Below are positions 25,123 to 33,991 of a stretch of DNA of 64,000 bases, in pieces. The DNA comes from Chlorobiota bacterium (GTDB taxonomy: Bacteria > Bacteroidota > Ignavibacteria > OLB7): assembly GCA_016788565.1 (NCBI GenBank), contig JAEUSP010000063.1, forward strand, positions 1-64,000, read 5' to 3'. Position 1 is the first letter of the stretch. The number at the start of each line of letters is the position of its first letter. Below the pieces are notes generated by a model. The model was not told where the DNA came from, did not search any database, and was given only the letters and a program-made list of their open reading frames with translations. A program made the position numbers and the translations under genes.

Positions 25123-26373
25123 TCACTCCTCTCGGATGATCGCCTCATATTCCTGGGCATACCGTTTTATCCCTTTGGCAACCGACCGCGCCAGCGTCCG
25201 CTGCCCGGTTTTGCTCCCCAGAAGTTCGGCATCGTGTTCGTTGCTCAAGTAGCCAAGCTCCACCAACACCGATGGCATCGAAGCCCCCACCAGCACCAAA
25301 AAACCAGCTTGATGCACGCCACGATCGGGAAGAATATCTGCGGTGCGAACCGATTCGCGAATCCGTTGTGCAAGCGTTTCGCTGAATCTGGCAAACGCGC
25401 TTTGGGCCATTGCTGCCATGATGGTTGTTTCGGTGGTCATCCCGGCGTATTTCTCTTGGTCATATTCTAACTGGATCACGCTGTTCTCCCGCAGGGCAAC
25501 CCGCGTTGCGTCGGTGCTTCTTCCCGGGCGGATGATGTAGCACTCGAACCCGCTTGCCGGGTGTGGTTTCTCCGGCATGGAGTTGCAGTGGATGGAGACG
25601 AACAATTTTCCGCCAGCCTTGTTGGCAATCTTTCCGCGCTGGTACAGCTCCACAAACGTGTCGTCCTCGCGGGTGAGCAGCACCTTCACCCCTGGCATCA
25701 GCTTCTTCAGTTCCTCCCTGATTTTTTTGCTGGTGGCTAACGTCACATCTTTCTCCTGGATGTCGCCAATCCCCAACGCTCCTGGGTCTTTCCCGCCGTG
25801 GCCGGGGTCAATGATGATGGTGTTCAGTGCCCAACGTTTGCGGGGGGAAGTGGCATCGGCGGTGGCATCGGCACTGTTGCCAGCCTTGGGCGAGGTGGTG
25901 CGTGGTTCGGCTGGTTCTTTCTTTGGTGTGGTTCCTTTTTTTGTTGGCTTGGCGGGCGATGTGGCCGCCGCCGAAACAGGGGAATCGGGGGAAAGTTTTA
26001 CCACCACCACCACCGAAACGGAGTCCCGTTGTGCCACCGTCATGCTGGCCACGTTTTGGGTGAACGTCACGTTTGTCACCAGCACATCGGTCCGTTCGAT
26101 GTGGGCGCGGACCGAGCGGACGCCGGGTTTGGCTAAGGGTGAGTTCAACGCCTTGCTATCGGCTTTCACCGATTTCATCCGAACCTGCGCCACGCCGTTC
26201 GCCTTTGGCTCCACCACCACGGTTTTCACCCGTCCGGTGAACAAAAAAGTGATGGTGGTCTTTGCTCCGGAAGGGGCAACGGTGATGTCGCGAAGCTGCG
26301 GCACCGCCGATTGTGCAGCTGCCGCCGCAGTGGAAAGTATCAACAGAAAAAGGGTGAGCCACAATGTTGGCAT
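25123..26373 (-). CDS. N-acetylmuramoyl-L-alanine amidase (Amidase_3)
   Basis: 416 residues with signal peptide (about 1-20, cleavage after AAAAAQ). A beta-rich N-terminal domain (25-135) resembles the septum-targeting AMIN domain of AmiC. A Pro/Thr/Lys linker leads to the catalytic zinc domain (about 185-405): 'IIIDPGHGGKDPGALG' (His), 'KDVTL' Glu, 'LFVSIHCNSM' (His) and 'SVLVELGYLSN' (catalytic Glu). It cleaves the stem peptide from MurNAc and helps split daughter cells. The extra insert 'YDQEKYAGMTTETT' is as in Bacteroidota AmiC-like enzymes. Confidence 0.9.
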   Translation of the reverse strand: MPTLWLTLFLLILSTAAAAAQSAVPQLRDITVAPSGAKTTITFLFTGRVKTVVVEPKANGVAQVRMKSVKADSKALNSPLAKPGVRSVRAHIERTDVLVTNVTFTQNVASMTVAQRDSVSVVVVVKLSPDSPVSAAATSPAKPTKKGTTPKKEPAEPRTTSPKAGNSADATADATSPRKRWALNTIIIDPGHGGKDPGALGIGDIQEKDVTLATSKKIREELKKLMPGVKVLLTREDDTFVELYQRGKIANKAGGKLFVSIHCNSMPEKPHPASGFECYIIRPGRSTDATRVALRENSVIQLEYDQEKYAGMTTETTIMAAMAQSAFARFSETLAQRIRESVRTADILPDRGVHQAGFLVLVGASMPSVLVELGYLSNEHDAELLGSKTGQRTLARSVAKGIKRYAQEYEAIIREE

Positions 26374-26389
26374 TGCGCGTGCGGTTGGC

Positions 26390-26887
26390 TTACCGGTAGT
26401 TCACAAACTGGAGGGGGATTGGCAGCTCGGCTTCGCGCAAGGCTTGGATCACCGTCTGCAGGTCATCCTTCGATTTGCTGGTGACGCGCACTTGCTCATC
26501 TTGGATTTGTGCCTGCGCTTTTGCTCCGCTCTCCTTTATCAGCTTTGTCACCTGTTTTGCGTTCTCCTTATCAATGCCGGAAATCAGTGAGATTTTTTGC
26601 CGTGCCGCCCCGCGCGACCCTTGCTCAATCTCGCCATATTTCAACGCTTTCAGGGCGATTCCCCGCTTCACTAACTTCGATTCCACAATATCCACCAACT
26701 GCTTCAGCTGGAACTCGGCCGCGGCTTCCATCTGGATGGTTTTTTCCTTGCGGTCAAGCTCGACCGTAGCGTTTGCCCCTTTGAAGTCGTAGCGTTGCGC
26801 CACCTCTTTTTGGGCTTGGTTGATAGCGTTGTCGGTCTCCTGAAGATCAACTTCCGAGACGATGTCGAACGAGAAGGTAGATGCCAT
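26390..26887 (-). CDS. yajQ: YajQ family nucleotide-binding protein
   Basis: 165 residues, standard length. Typical N-terminus 'FSFDIVSEVDLQETDNAINQ' and 'YDFKG', 'KSLVKRGI'-like 'ESKLVKRGIALKAL', 'GKxVRVTSKSKDDLQ'-like C-terminus ending 'PLQFVNYR'. Two ferredoxin-like folds; family members bind c-di-GMP or RNA in vitro. It sits just upstream of the amidase gene (16 bases), so both probably share a transcript. Confidence 0.93.
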   Translation of the reverse strand: MASTFSFDIVSEVDLQETDNAINQAQKEVAQRYDFKGANATVELDRKEKTIQMEAAAEFQLKQLVDIVESKLVKRGIALKALKYGEIEQGSRGAARQKISLISGIDKENAKQVTKLIKESGAKAQAQIQDEQVRVTSKSKDDLQTVIQALREAELPIPLQFVNYR

Positions 26888-27147
26888 GGATGGAAAAACG
26901 GTTGTTGAAGTTGCCGATGTTGAAAAATTTTAGCCTGAAAATAACCAAACATTGCCGATGACCCATTGCTCACGTCACGGAGATTCTTCAGATTGCGCCC
27001 CAGTTCCTTCCACCTACCGATTCACTGCTGTGAAGGCTTCGGAGCGCAGCATTTTCAGAAGCGCGCGCCAAGCCTTCGCGATAGCACTCAACCGTTACTC
27101 AACCGTCGTCCAACCGTATCGTTCAACATAATCAGGAAGCAATCATC

Positions 27148-28155
27148 ATGGAAACAATCGCTGTACTTTTTGGCATGGAACAGACGTTCCCGCCAGCATT
27201 AGTGGAAGCCATCAACCGCCGTGGGGCCGATGTTCGGGCCGAATTTGTGCAGGTTGGCGGGGTGACGTTGGAGGAGATCAGCCAATACACGGTGATTATT
27301 GACCGCATCTCGCAGGACATCCCCTTCTACCGTTCCATGCTGAAAAACGCTGTGCTGAACGGAACCCGCGTTATCAACAACCCCTTCTGGTGGACCGCCG
27401 ACGACAAGTTCTTCAACTACGCGCTGGCAAAAAAATTGGGCGTTGCTGTGCCAAAAACGGTGTTGCTTCCCCACAAACAGCATCCACCAAACACCACCGG
27501 CCAATCCATGCGGAACCTGATCTACCCGCTGAACTGGGAGGAAATTTTCAACTACGTTGGCTTCCCTTCGTGGCTGAAACCGTTCGATGGCGGCGGCTGG
27601 CGGCACGTCTATAAAGTCAACTCCATTGATGAGTTCTTCAACGCCTACAACCAAACCGGGCAACTCTGCATGACGTTGCAGGAAGGGATTGACTTTGAGG
27701 AATACTACCGCTGCTACTGCGTTGGGCGGCAATACGTTCACATTATGCCGTACGAGCCACGCAACCCGCATCATCTGCGCTACGTTGCGCCGTTCGCGCC
27801 ATCGCCGGAAATGCACGCCCGGATCACTGGCGACTGCATCAAGCTGTGCGACGCGCTGGGCTACGACATCAATACCGTCGAGTTCGCCGTCCGCGACGGA
27901 ATCCCCTACGCCATTGATTTTATGAACCCCGCTCCCGATGCCGAAGCAACGTCGGTGGGGGATGAGAACTTCCAGTGGTTTGTGGAAACCGTGGCAACCT
28001 ACGCCATCAACGAAGCACTGAAAGGACGCGCCACGCCGGAGGAATACCGCTGGAGCCGATTCCTGTTTGGGCAAACCGAGACGGTGGCCGCGCCAGCCGC
28101 AGCCGCTGCCCCAGCAAAGAAGCCGGCAAAAGCAGCCAAGAAAAACACCAAGTAA
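27148..28155 (+). CDS. ATP-grasp ligase-like protein
   Basis: 335 residues. An N-terminal pre-ATP-grasp domain (1-90) is followed by an ATP-grasp fold: 'ADDKFFNYALAKKLGVAVPKT' region, 'PSWLKPFDGGGWRHVYKV' (glycine-rich loop with the ATP-binding Lys), 'QEGIDFEEYYRCYCVG', and 'TVEFAVRDGIPYAIDFMNPAPDA', where 'EFAVRDG...IDFMNP' supplies the Glu and Asn for Mg2+. A tail rich in Ala, Lys and Pro ends it. It should join a carboxylate to an amine with ATP. The next gene is a GCS2-type ligase 33 bases away; together they may build a small peptide. Confidence 0.8.
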   Translation: METIAVLFGMEQTFPPALVEAINRRGADVRAEFVQVGGVTLEEISQYTVIIDRISQDIPFYRSMLKNAVLNGTRVINNPFWWTADDKFFNYALAKKLGVAVPKTVLLPHKQHPPNTTGQSMRNLIYPLNWEEIFNYVGFPSWLKPFDGGGWRHVYKVNSIDEFFNAYNQTGQLCMTLQEGIDFEEYYRCYCVGRQYVHIMPYEPRNPHHLRYVAPFAPSPEMHARITGDCIKLCDALGYDINTVEFAVRDGIPYAIDFMNPAPDAEATSVGDENFQWFVETVATYAINEALKGRATPEEYRWSRFLFGQTETVAAPAAAAAPAKKPAKAAKKNTK

Positions 28156-28188
28156 CCAACACCAGAACATTCACACGGACGACATCGC

Positions 28189-29442
28189 ATGGAAGGCTAC
28201 GTCCAAGACACCTACACCGAGGCTGACCCCTACGCCAAACCGAGCTTTACGCTGGGCGTGGAAGAGGAGTACATGGTGATCCATCCCGAAACACGGGAAC
28301 TGCAATCGCACCTCCAGTTCGAGCTTCTCTCCAAAGGGAAGGCCGTGCTGGAGGAGCAAGTGAAACCGGAGATGCACGGGTCCATGTTGGAGATTGGGAC
28401 AACCGTCTGCAAGAACTCGCAGGAGTTGTTCACCCAACTGCAAAGCATCCGCTCCATTGTTCGCAACTTAACCGCAGCAAACGGGCTGAAGATTGGCGCG
28501 GCAAGCACCCACCCAACCTCACACTGGGCGCAACAGGAAATCTACCCCGACGACCGCTACCGGCTGTTGGTGGAAGATATGCAGGTGCTGGCGCGCTCGC
28601 TGTTGATTTTTGGGATGCACATCCATATCGGCATCGAGAACCGCGAGACGCAGATAAAAATCATGAACGAGATGCGGTATTTCCTGCCGCATCTCCTTGC
28701 CTTAACCACCAACTCACCCTTCTGGACCGGAATCGAAACCGGGCTGAAAAGCTACCGCTCGAAAGTGTTCGAGCGGTTCCCACGCACCGGGATTCCCGAC
28801 CCGTTCCAGAGTTGGGGTGAGTATGATTCGTTCTGCAAACTGCTGGTGAAAACCGGGTGCATTGATAATCCAAAACGGATTTGGTGGGATATCCGCCCGC
28901 ACCCCAGTTTCCCAACGTTGGAAGTCCGCATCTGCGACCTTCCGATGACGATTCGGGAAACCACCGCAATCGCCGCGCTGATCCAGGCCATTGCTGCCAA
29001 ACTGTTCGCGCTCTACCGGAAAAATCTTTCCTTCCGGGTGTATAGCCGCGCACTGCTGATGGAAAACAAGTGGCGCGCCGTCCGCTACGGGATTGATGGC
29101 AAGCTGATTGACTTCGGAAAGCAGAAGGAAAAATGGACCCGCGACCTGATCCGCGAGCTTCTGAATTTCGTTGACGACGTTGTGGATGATCTTGGCTCGC
29201 GCGAGCAGATTGAGTATATCCACGACATCCTGGACAACGGAACCGGGGCCACACGCCAGCTGAAAGTCTGGAACGAAAACAACCAAGACCACCGCGCCGT
29301 GGTGGATTACATCATCCAGCAAACCGAGCTTGACCTGCTTCCGCCGGATGACCCGTCGCTTCCGGCTCTGACCAAGCCAAGCGCAAGCACCATCGCCGAA
29401 CGGGAAAGCAGCCATTTCAAGGCCGAAGATGCAATGCCTTGA
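28189..29442 (+). CDS. Carboxylate-amine ligase, GCS2/YbdK family
   Basis: 417 residues. Family 2 glutamate-cysteine ligase fold: 'FTLGVEEEYMVIHPETREL' (Mg2+-binding Glu pair), 'PEMHGSMLEIGTTVC', 'SLLIFGMHIHIGI' and 'WDIRPHPSFPTLEVRICD'. YbdK-type members make gamma-glutamylcysteine or other glutamyl amides. No glutathione synthetase with canonical features lies next door, but the ATP-grasp gene before it may take the second step. Well conserved active-site segments suggest activity. Downstream is the floA pair with a 60-base gap. Confidence 0.85.
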   Translation: MEGYVQDTYTEADPYAKPSFTLGVEEEYMVIHPETRELQSHLQFELLSKGKAVLEEQVKPEMHGSMLEIGTTVCKNSQELFTQLQSIRSIVRNLTAANGLKIGAASTHPTSHWAQQEIYPDDRYRLLVEDMQVLARSLLIFGMHIHIGIENRETQIKIMNEMRYFLPHLLALTTNSPFWTGIETGLKSYRSKVFERFPRTGIPDPFQSWGEYDSFCKLLVKTGCIDNPKRIWWDIRPHPSFPTLEVRICDLPMTIRETTAIAALIQAIAAKLFALYRKNLSFRVYSRALLMENKWRAVRYGIDGKLIDFGKQKEKWTRDLIRELLNFVDDVVDDLGSREQIEYIHDILDNGTGATRQLKVWNENNQDHRAVVDYIIQQTELDLLPPDDPSLPALTKPSASTIAERESSHFKAEDAMP

Positions 29443-29468
29443 TTGGCGCGTGGCGGGGGGGAAGTATC

Positions 29469-29515
29469 AACAACTCAATCACACTAATCACAACACACAA
29501 CTATGGATGGCATGG
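29469..29515 (+). repeat. Duplicated floA leader and start region, copy 1
   Basis: Forty-seven bases from AACAACTCAATCACACTAAT to the first codons ATGGATGGCATGG are identical at 29469-29515 and 29913-29959. The repeat spans the untranslated leader, the start codon and four codons of two floA-like genes. Confidence 0.9.
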
Positions 29516-29871
29516 GAGTAGTGGTTCCGGTTCTTGTTGTGGTTGGCCTTGTCAGCATCGTTTCGATGTTCCTGTATTTTGTTCCCATTAAGTGGTTGAT
29601 AACCGCTCGATCTGCCGGGGTTTCAGTGGAATTGCTTCAATTAATGGAAATGCGTATTACCAAAATTCCGCCTTCAGTGATTGTCAATACAATGATTACT
29701 GCACACAAGGCAGGAATTGCGGTGACAACGGACAATTTGATGGAACACTTCCTTGCTGGTGGTAATGTCCAGAATGTGGTTGATGCTCTTATCCGTGTCA
29801 ATAAATCAGGTATTCATTTAAGCTGGGAAAAGGCCGCAGAAATGGATCTTGCCAAACTTCTGGAAACCTAA
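29503..29871 (+). CDS. Truncated FloA-like protein (membrane hairpin plus N-terminal part)
   Basis: 122 residues. More than half of residues 1-116 are identical by eye to the next gene, floA: hydrophobic hairpin (about 5-30), 'MRITKIPPSVIVNTMITAHKAG', '[16 protein letters not shown]' and 'GIHLSWEKA'. It ends at LLET just where FloA continues with '[14 protein letters not shown]', and lacks the coiled-coil and C-terminus. Membrane insertion should still be possible, so it could mix into floA assemblies. It may also be a decaying duplicate, but the frame is intact and changes are mostly conservative. Confidence 0.75.
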   Translation: MDGMGVVVPVLVVVGLVSIVSMFLYFVPIKWLITARSAGVSVELLQLMEMRITKIPPSVIVNTMITAHKAGIAVTTDNLMEHFLAGGNVQNVVDALIRVNKSGIHLSWEKAAEMDLAKLLET

Positions 29872-29946
29872 TAAACATGATCAGCGAAGAACGTCTTCGC
29901 AGTGACAGCCGTAACAACTCAATCACACTAATCACAACACACAACT

Positions 29947-30951
29947 ATGGATGGCATGGCCGCACTGATTCCGATTATCGTCGTCGTTGGGAGCATCATT
30001 CTGATAATGATGTTCCTCTATTTCATTCCAGTAGGGCTGTTTATGACCGCCCTGTTTGCTGGGGTGCGTGTTGGATTATTCCAATTATTTGGAATGCGCG
30101 TTCGCAAGGTCCCGCCAGCGGTGATTGTGAACTCGTTGATTACCGCCCACAAGGCCGGAATCCAGACAACCACCGATAAATTGGAATCGCATTTTCTTGC
30201 TGGCGGAAACGTGCAAAAAGTAATTGCCGCCCTTATCAGTGCCGACAAAGCTGGCATCCATTTAAGCTGGGAAAAAGCCACCGCGATTGACCTTGCCGGG
30301 CGCGACGTGCTGGAGGCGGTGAAAATCTCCGTAAATCCAAAAGTGATTGAAACCCCGCCGGTTGCCGCAATGGCCCGCAACGGCATTCAAGTTCGCGCAG
30401 TTGCCAAAGTGACCGTGCGTGCAAACCTTGACCGCTTTGTTGGTGGTGCCGGCGAAGCCACCGTGATTGCCCGCGTTGGCGAAGGGATTGTCACCACAAT
30501 CGGCTCAAGCGACACCCACAGCCTTGTGCTGGAAAACCCCGACCGAATCAGCAGAACAGTGCTGGAAAAAGGGCTGGATGCCGGAACCGCCTTCGAAATT
30601 CTTTCCATTGATATTGCCGACGTTGACGTTGGCGAAAATATCGGCGCAAAACTTGCCAGCGACCAAGCACAAGCCGATTTGAACGTTGCCCGCGCAAAAG
30701 CCGAAGAACGCCGCGCCGCAGCGGTTGCCGTGGAGCAAGAAATGAAAGCCCGCGTTCACGAAATGCGCGCAAAAGTGGTGGAAGCCGAAGCACAAGTCCC
30801 ATTAGCAATGGCCGAAGCCTTGCGCGAAGGGAATATCGGCGCGTTGGATTACTACAACCTAAAAAACGTCCAAGCCGACACCGCCATGCGCGAAACAATC
30901 GCCGGAACCAACAGCAAATCGGAGCAGTCGAGCAAGGATTCGCTGGCGTAA
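29947..30951 (+). CDS. floA: Flotillin-like protein FloA
   Basis: 334 residues, full family length. N-terminal membrane hairpin (about 6-45: '[23 protein letters not shown]'-like segment, then '[10 protein letters not shown]'), SPFH-type domain with '[22 protein letters not shown]' and '[21 protein letters not shown]', and a long Ala/Glu/Lys coiled coil (about 235-290, '[38 protein letters not shown]' in parts). It ends in a polar tail. Forms oligomers that organise membrane microdomains. Preceded by a truncated copy with an identical leader. Confidence 0.93.
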   Translation: MDGMAALIPIIVVVGSIILIMMFLYFIPVGLFMTALFAGVRVGLFQLFGMRVRKVPPAVIVNSLITAHKAGIQTTTDKLESHFLAGGNVQKVIAALISADKAGIHLSWEKATAIDLAGRDVLEAVKISVNPKVIETPPVAAMARNGIQVRAVAKVTVRANLDRFVGGAGEATVIARVGEGIVTTIGSSDTHSLVLENPDRISRTVLEKGLDAGTAFEILSIDIADVDVGENIGAKLASDQAQADLNVARAKAEERRAAAVAVEQEMKARVHEMRAKVVEAEAQVPLAMAEALREGNIGALDYYNLKNVQADTAMRETIAGTNSKSEQSSKDSLA

Positions 30952-31068
30952 ATAGGAACGCGGAAATGAGATTTTTCTGCGGGGATGGGATTAGAGATGT
31001 TTTTTATTGGAGTTTGCAGAGTGGAGGACGAGGATAACATCAACAACAAACTTGTAAAGGTTAGACCG

Positions 31069-32403
31069 ATGAAACAACACTACTTCCTACTACTGCTACT
31101 GCTGACCGTAAGCACAGCCCACGCCCAAATAGACCTTGGTGAGAATAATGTGCGGTATTTAGCAGTGCCGGGGGGAATGGGAGGAGGAGCATACGATTCT
31201 AAGTTTTCTCCTGATGGAAAATACGTTGCTTTATACGGTCGTGATGGTTTCATCCATACGTTTGAAATAGCCAGTGGAGCATACCTATGGAAGAGCGATT
31301 CAACGATGGTAGCTTTTGATTGGAGTCCCGATGGGATGACTATCGTGACAGCAAAATCACGTGTGGATAGCTATGACTCATTAACAGGAAAAACAACAAC
31401 AGCACATTTCTTGCAGTTTTGTAACGCATCGAATGGAAAGTTTGTGCGGGAGGTAAAAGTAAAAAATGAAATTTATGATCTGTCGTATTCAAAGCAGGGA
31501 GATATGATTATCGTTTTACCAAATTCATCAACTGACTCATTCTATATAGAATTCATTAATCCGATGAATGGAGAAATTGTTCGACAATCAAGCATTAAGC
31601 GTAAATGGTATCGCAATCTACATTTAGATAAAATACAATCGCGGATAGTCATTTTTGAGAGAAGGTATAAGCCTTCAGGTCTTACATTTGGTTTAGTAGT
31701 GCTTAATGCTGAAACTGGAGATTCTCTAAGTTCTATTAACCTTCCTCCTGTTGTCTATTCTATTAATTTTGCATTTATTCCGAACACAGATTTAGGGATT
31801 ATCACGCAAGCACAAGGGTTTAATCCAAGAGATTCATTGTTTTATTTGATTAATATATTTGATGGAAGCATTGTTCGAGAGTATCCTGGAATGAAAGCGA
31901 GCATTGTAGGTATTGACGTTACGAACGATGGGAATCATCTTATAACCGGTGATACTCGAACGGAAGTCTTCATTTGGGATGTACACTCTGGTCAAGTAAA
32001 ATATGTTTGGCATAAGCAAATGGGAAAAGCTATAGCAACAGCACTAAGTCCAGATGAACGATACATTGTTGGAAGTAGAAATATGGATAGCATTGCTCTA
32101 TGGCCGATGCCGCAAATCAGCGATGCGCCAGTAACTGGAGACAGAGCAATAGCAACTGAAATTAGTTGCCGTCCAAACCCAGCGAATGAGGAAGTGAAGA
32201 TTCGATGGCAGCATAGTACGAAAGATAGAGGTCGGATCAGCATCCTGAATATGTTAGGAGAAGAGGTAGGAGTGGTGTATGAAGGTACTGAAGCGATGGG
32301 AGAGCGGAGGGTAGATATTGCAGGACTAAGCAATGGCCAATATCTGATAGTGTTACGCGATGGTGAAAAGAGTTGGGTAGAGCCGTTGGTGATTGCCCGA
32401 TAG
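31069..32403 (+). CDS. Secreted WD40-like propeller protein with T9SS sorting domain
   Basis: 444 residues from ATG 31069. Signal peptide 'FLLLLLLTVSTAHAQ' (to about residue 19), WD40/PD40-type repeats ('SKFSPDGKYVALYGRDG', 'DWSPDGMTIVTA', 'VTNDGNHLITGDTRTEVFIWDVHSG', 'ATALSPDERYIVGSRNMDSIALWP') forming one propeller. The C-terminal ~75 residues are a type A T9SS sorting domain: 'RPNPANEEVKIRW', 'ISILNMLGEEV' and 'GLSNGQYLIVL'. It would be exported and cleaved at the cell surface. AT-richer than its neighbours, as is the other T9SS gene here. Confidence 0.85.
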   Translation: MKQHYFLLLLLLTVSTAHAQIDLGENNVRYLAVPGGMGGGAYDSKFSPDGKYVALYGRDGFIHTFEIASGAYLWKSDSTMVAFDWSPDGMTIVTAKSRVDSYDSLTGKTTTAHFLQFCNASNGKFVREVKVKNEIYDLSYSKQGDMIIVLPNSSTDSFYIEFINPMNGEIVRQSSIKRKWYRNLHLDKIQSRIVIFERRYKPSGLTFGLVVLNAETGDSLSSINLPPVVYSINFAFIPNTDLGIITQAQGFNPRDSLFYLINIFDGSIVREYPGMKASIVGIDVTNDGNHLITGDTRTEVFIWDVHSGQVKYVWHKQMGKAIATALSPDERYIVGSRNMDSIALWPMPQISDAPVTGDRAIATEISCRPNPANEEVKIRWQHSTKDRGRISILNMLGEEVGVVYEGTEAMGERRVDIAGLSNGQYLIVLRDGEKSWVEPLVIAR

Positions 32404-32427
32404 TGGGTAAGAGAAGTGAACATTACG

Positions 32428-32457
32428 GTAAACTCTAACGAAAGTGGTTTGCGAATA
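32428..32457. repeat. MITE-like repeat, left half only (copy C)
   Basis: The stretch from AAACTC to AAAGTGGTTTGCGA matches the left end of copies A and B. The rest is replaced by the larger palindromic element that follows. Confidence 0.5.
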
Positions 32458-32492
32458 CCAGAAGCTGTTCACTGAAACGATGCCGCTCCTTC

Positions 32493-32667
32493 GTCATCGC
32501 CCCGACGGGTCGGGGTCTTCGACAAGGAGCGATAGCGACGTGGCACCGCGAAGCAGCAGCGAAGCCCATCTCGCGTGTGGCAGAGTGTCCGATGCTCTCT
32601 CAGAAACCCGCGAGATCACTTCGTCGAAGACTCCTTGTTAAGGACCCCGACTCGTCGGGGCGATGAC
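32493..32667. repeat. Hairpin-rich element with 25-bp inverted ends
   Basis: Ends GTCATCGCCCCGAC...GGTCGGGGTC (32493-32517) and its inverse (32643-32667) differ at one base. Inside are further inverted pairs: CTTCGACAAGGAG near 32517 against CTCCTTGTTAAG near 32631, and ATCTCGCG near 32568 against CGCGAGAT near 32610. Together with 30-35 flanking bases this fills the 350-base gap; no gene is seen in it. Confidence 0.7.
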
Positions 32668-32755
32668 AGTGCGTGAGTTTGGCAGAGCCATTCACCACAT
32701 CTGCAACTCACAGATTTTTCCCCCAGCTTCCCAACACCCAAACAACAACTCCAGC

Positions 32756-33826
32756 ATGAAAGCATTACTAACCGCTGGTGGCCGCGGCACACGGCTGCGC
32801 CCAATTACCCACACACAAAACAAGCACCTTATCCCAATCGCCAACAAGCCAATTTTGCAATACGCGATTGATGCCGTAAAGCAAGCCGGAATAACCGAAA
32901 TTGGAATTGTGGTTGGCGTTGATAATGGCCACGAAGTGGAGCGCGCATTTGGCGACGGAAGCCAGCAGGGGGTGGCAATCACCTACATCTGGCAGGAAGC
33001 TCCGCTGGGGCTGGCACACGTTGTGAAAATCTCGCAAGAATTTATCGGCGATGATTCGTTCGTCTTTTATTTGGGCGACAACATTGTTGTTGGCGGAATT
33101 GAGCGGTTTGTGGAGCAATTCAACAACGGTGCAAGCGATTGCCTGCTAACGCTTGCACGGGTCCGCGACCCCGAACGGTTTGGTGTTCCAGAATTTAATG
33201 ATGAAGGGGCGATTGTTGGGGTGATAGAAAAACCAACATCACCAAAAAGCCCGTTTGCTGTCAGCGGAATTTATTTCTACAATTCCTCCATTTTTACTGC
33301 GGTGAACGCTATTCAGCCAAGCAGCCGTGGTGAGTTGGAGATCAGCGATGCACACGATTATTTGTTGAAAAATGGCTACCGCGTTGGCCACAGCGAAATT
33401 ACCGGGTGGTGGAAAGACACCGGAATGCCCAGCGATTTGCTGGAAGCGAACCGCCTTGTGCTGAGTAAAATAGAAGAAAAAATTGATGGGCGCATAGATC
33501 AATTCAGCGATATTGCCGGCGCGGTGGTGATTGAAGAAGGGGCGGAAGTAATCAGTAGCCGCGTGCGTGGGCCGGCAATTATTGGGCGCGGCACAAAAAT
33601 TATCGATAGCTACGTTGGCCCGTACAGTGCCATCGGAAATAATTGCCAGCTTGATGGCTGCGAAGTTGAATACTCCATTTTAATGGAGCGCGTCAGGCTG
33701 AACAACGTGGGCGTGCGGGTGGAAGGGAGCATCCTTGCCAACGATGTTGAAATCGTCCGCGCTGCCGGGAAACCGCGCGTGCAACGGTTTATGCTGGGTG
33801 AGCAAAGCCGGATTGAGCTGGTGTAA
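32756..33826 (+). CDS. Sugar-1-phosphate nucleotidyltransferase (RmlA-like, long form)
   Basis: 356 residues from ATG 32756. N-terminal nucleotidyltransferase domain with 'KALLTAGGRGTRLRPITHTQNK' (G-x-G-T-R-x9-K, split by the limit here), 'FYLGDNIV' (Mg2+ Asp) and 'WWKDTGMPSDLLEAN'. A left-handed beta-helix follows from about residue 250 ('VVIEEGAEVISS', 'AIIGRGTKIIDSYVG', 'AIGNNCQLDGCEVE'). This is the long RmlA/StrD type (about 355 aa) that makes dTDP-glucose or a similar donor. It can feed the epimerase at 48311 and the glycosyltransferases. A palindromic element lies just upstream. Confidence 0.85.
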   Translation: MKALLTAGGRGTRLRPITHTQNKHLIPIANKPILQYAIDAVKQAGITEIGIVVGVDNGHEVERAFGDGSQQGVAITYIWQEAPLGLAHVVKISQEFIGDDSFVFYLGDNIVVGGIERFVEQFNNGASDCLLTLARVRDPERFGVPEFNDEGAIVGVIEKPTSPKSPFAVSGIYFYNSSIFTAVNAIQPSSRGELEISDAHDYLLKNGYRVGHSEITGWWKDTGMPSDLLEANRLVLSKIEEKIDGRIDQFSDIAGAVVIEEGAEVISSRVRGPAIIGRGTKIIDSYVGPYSAIGNNCQLDGCEVEYSILMERVRLNNVGVRVEGSILANDVEIVRAAGKPRVQRFMLGEQSRIELV

Positions 33827-33841
33827 AATTAGCCGTGAGAA

Positions 33842-33958
33842 ATTATACTCCCACGAAAGTGGTTTGCGACAAAACCCGCGCTGTCATTCCCGCGAAAGCG
33901 GGAATCCATACCACACCTAGCTGAGTAGAGTTTCGCAAACCAATTTGCGCTGAGTATA
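33842..33958. repeat. MITE-like dispersed repeat, copy B
   Basis: Same plan as copy A at 24626-24743: TATACTC end, GTGGTTTGCGA, central ATTCCCGCGAAAGCGGGAAT, the stretch CTAGCTGAGTAGAGTTTCGC, and GAGTATA end. The element reaches to 33 bases before the start of the next gene and may carry or disturb its promoter. Confidence 0.75.
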
Positions 33959-33991
33959 GCAGACAACTTCAATAAAATCTGGTGTGCAGCA

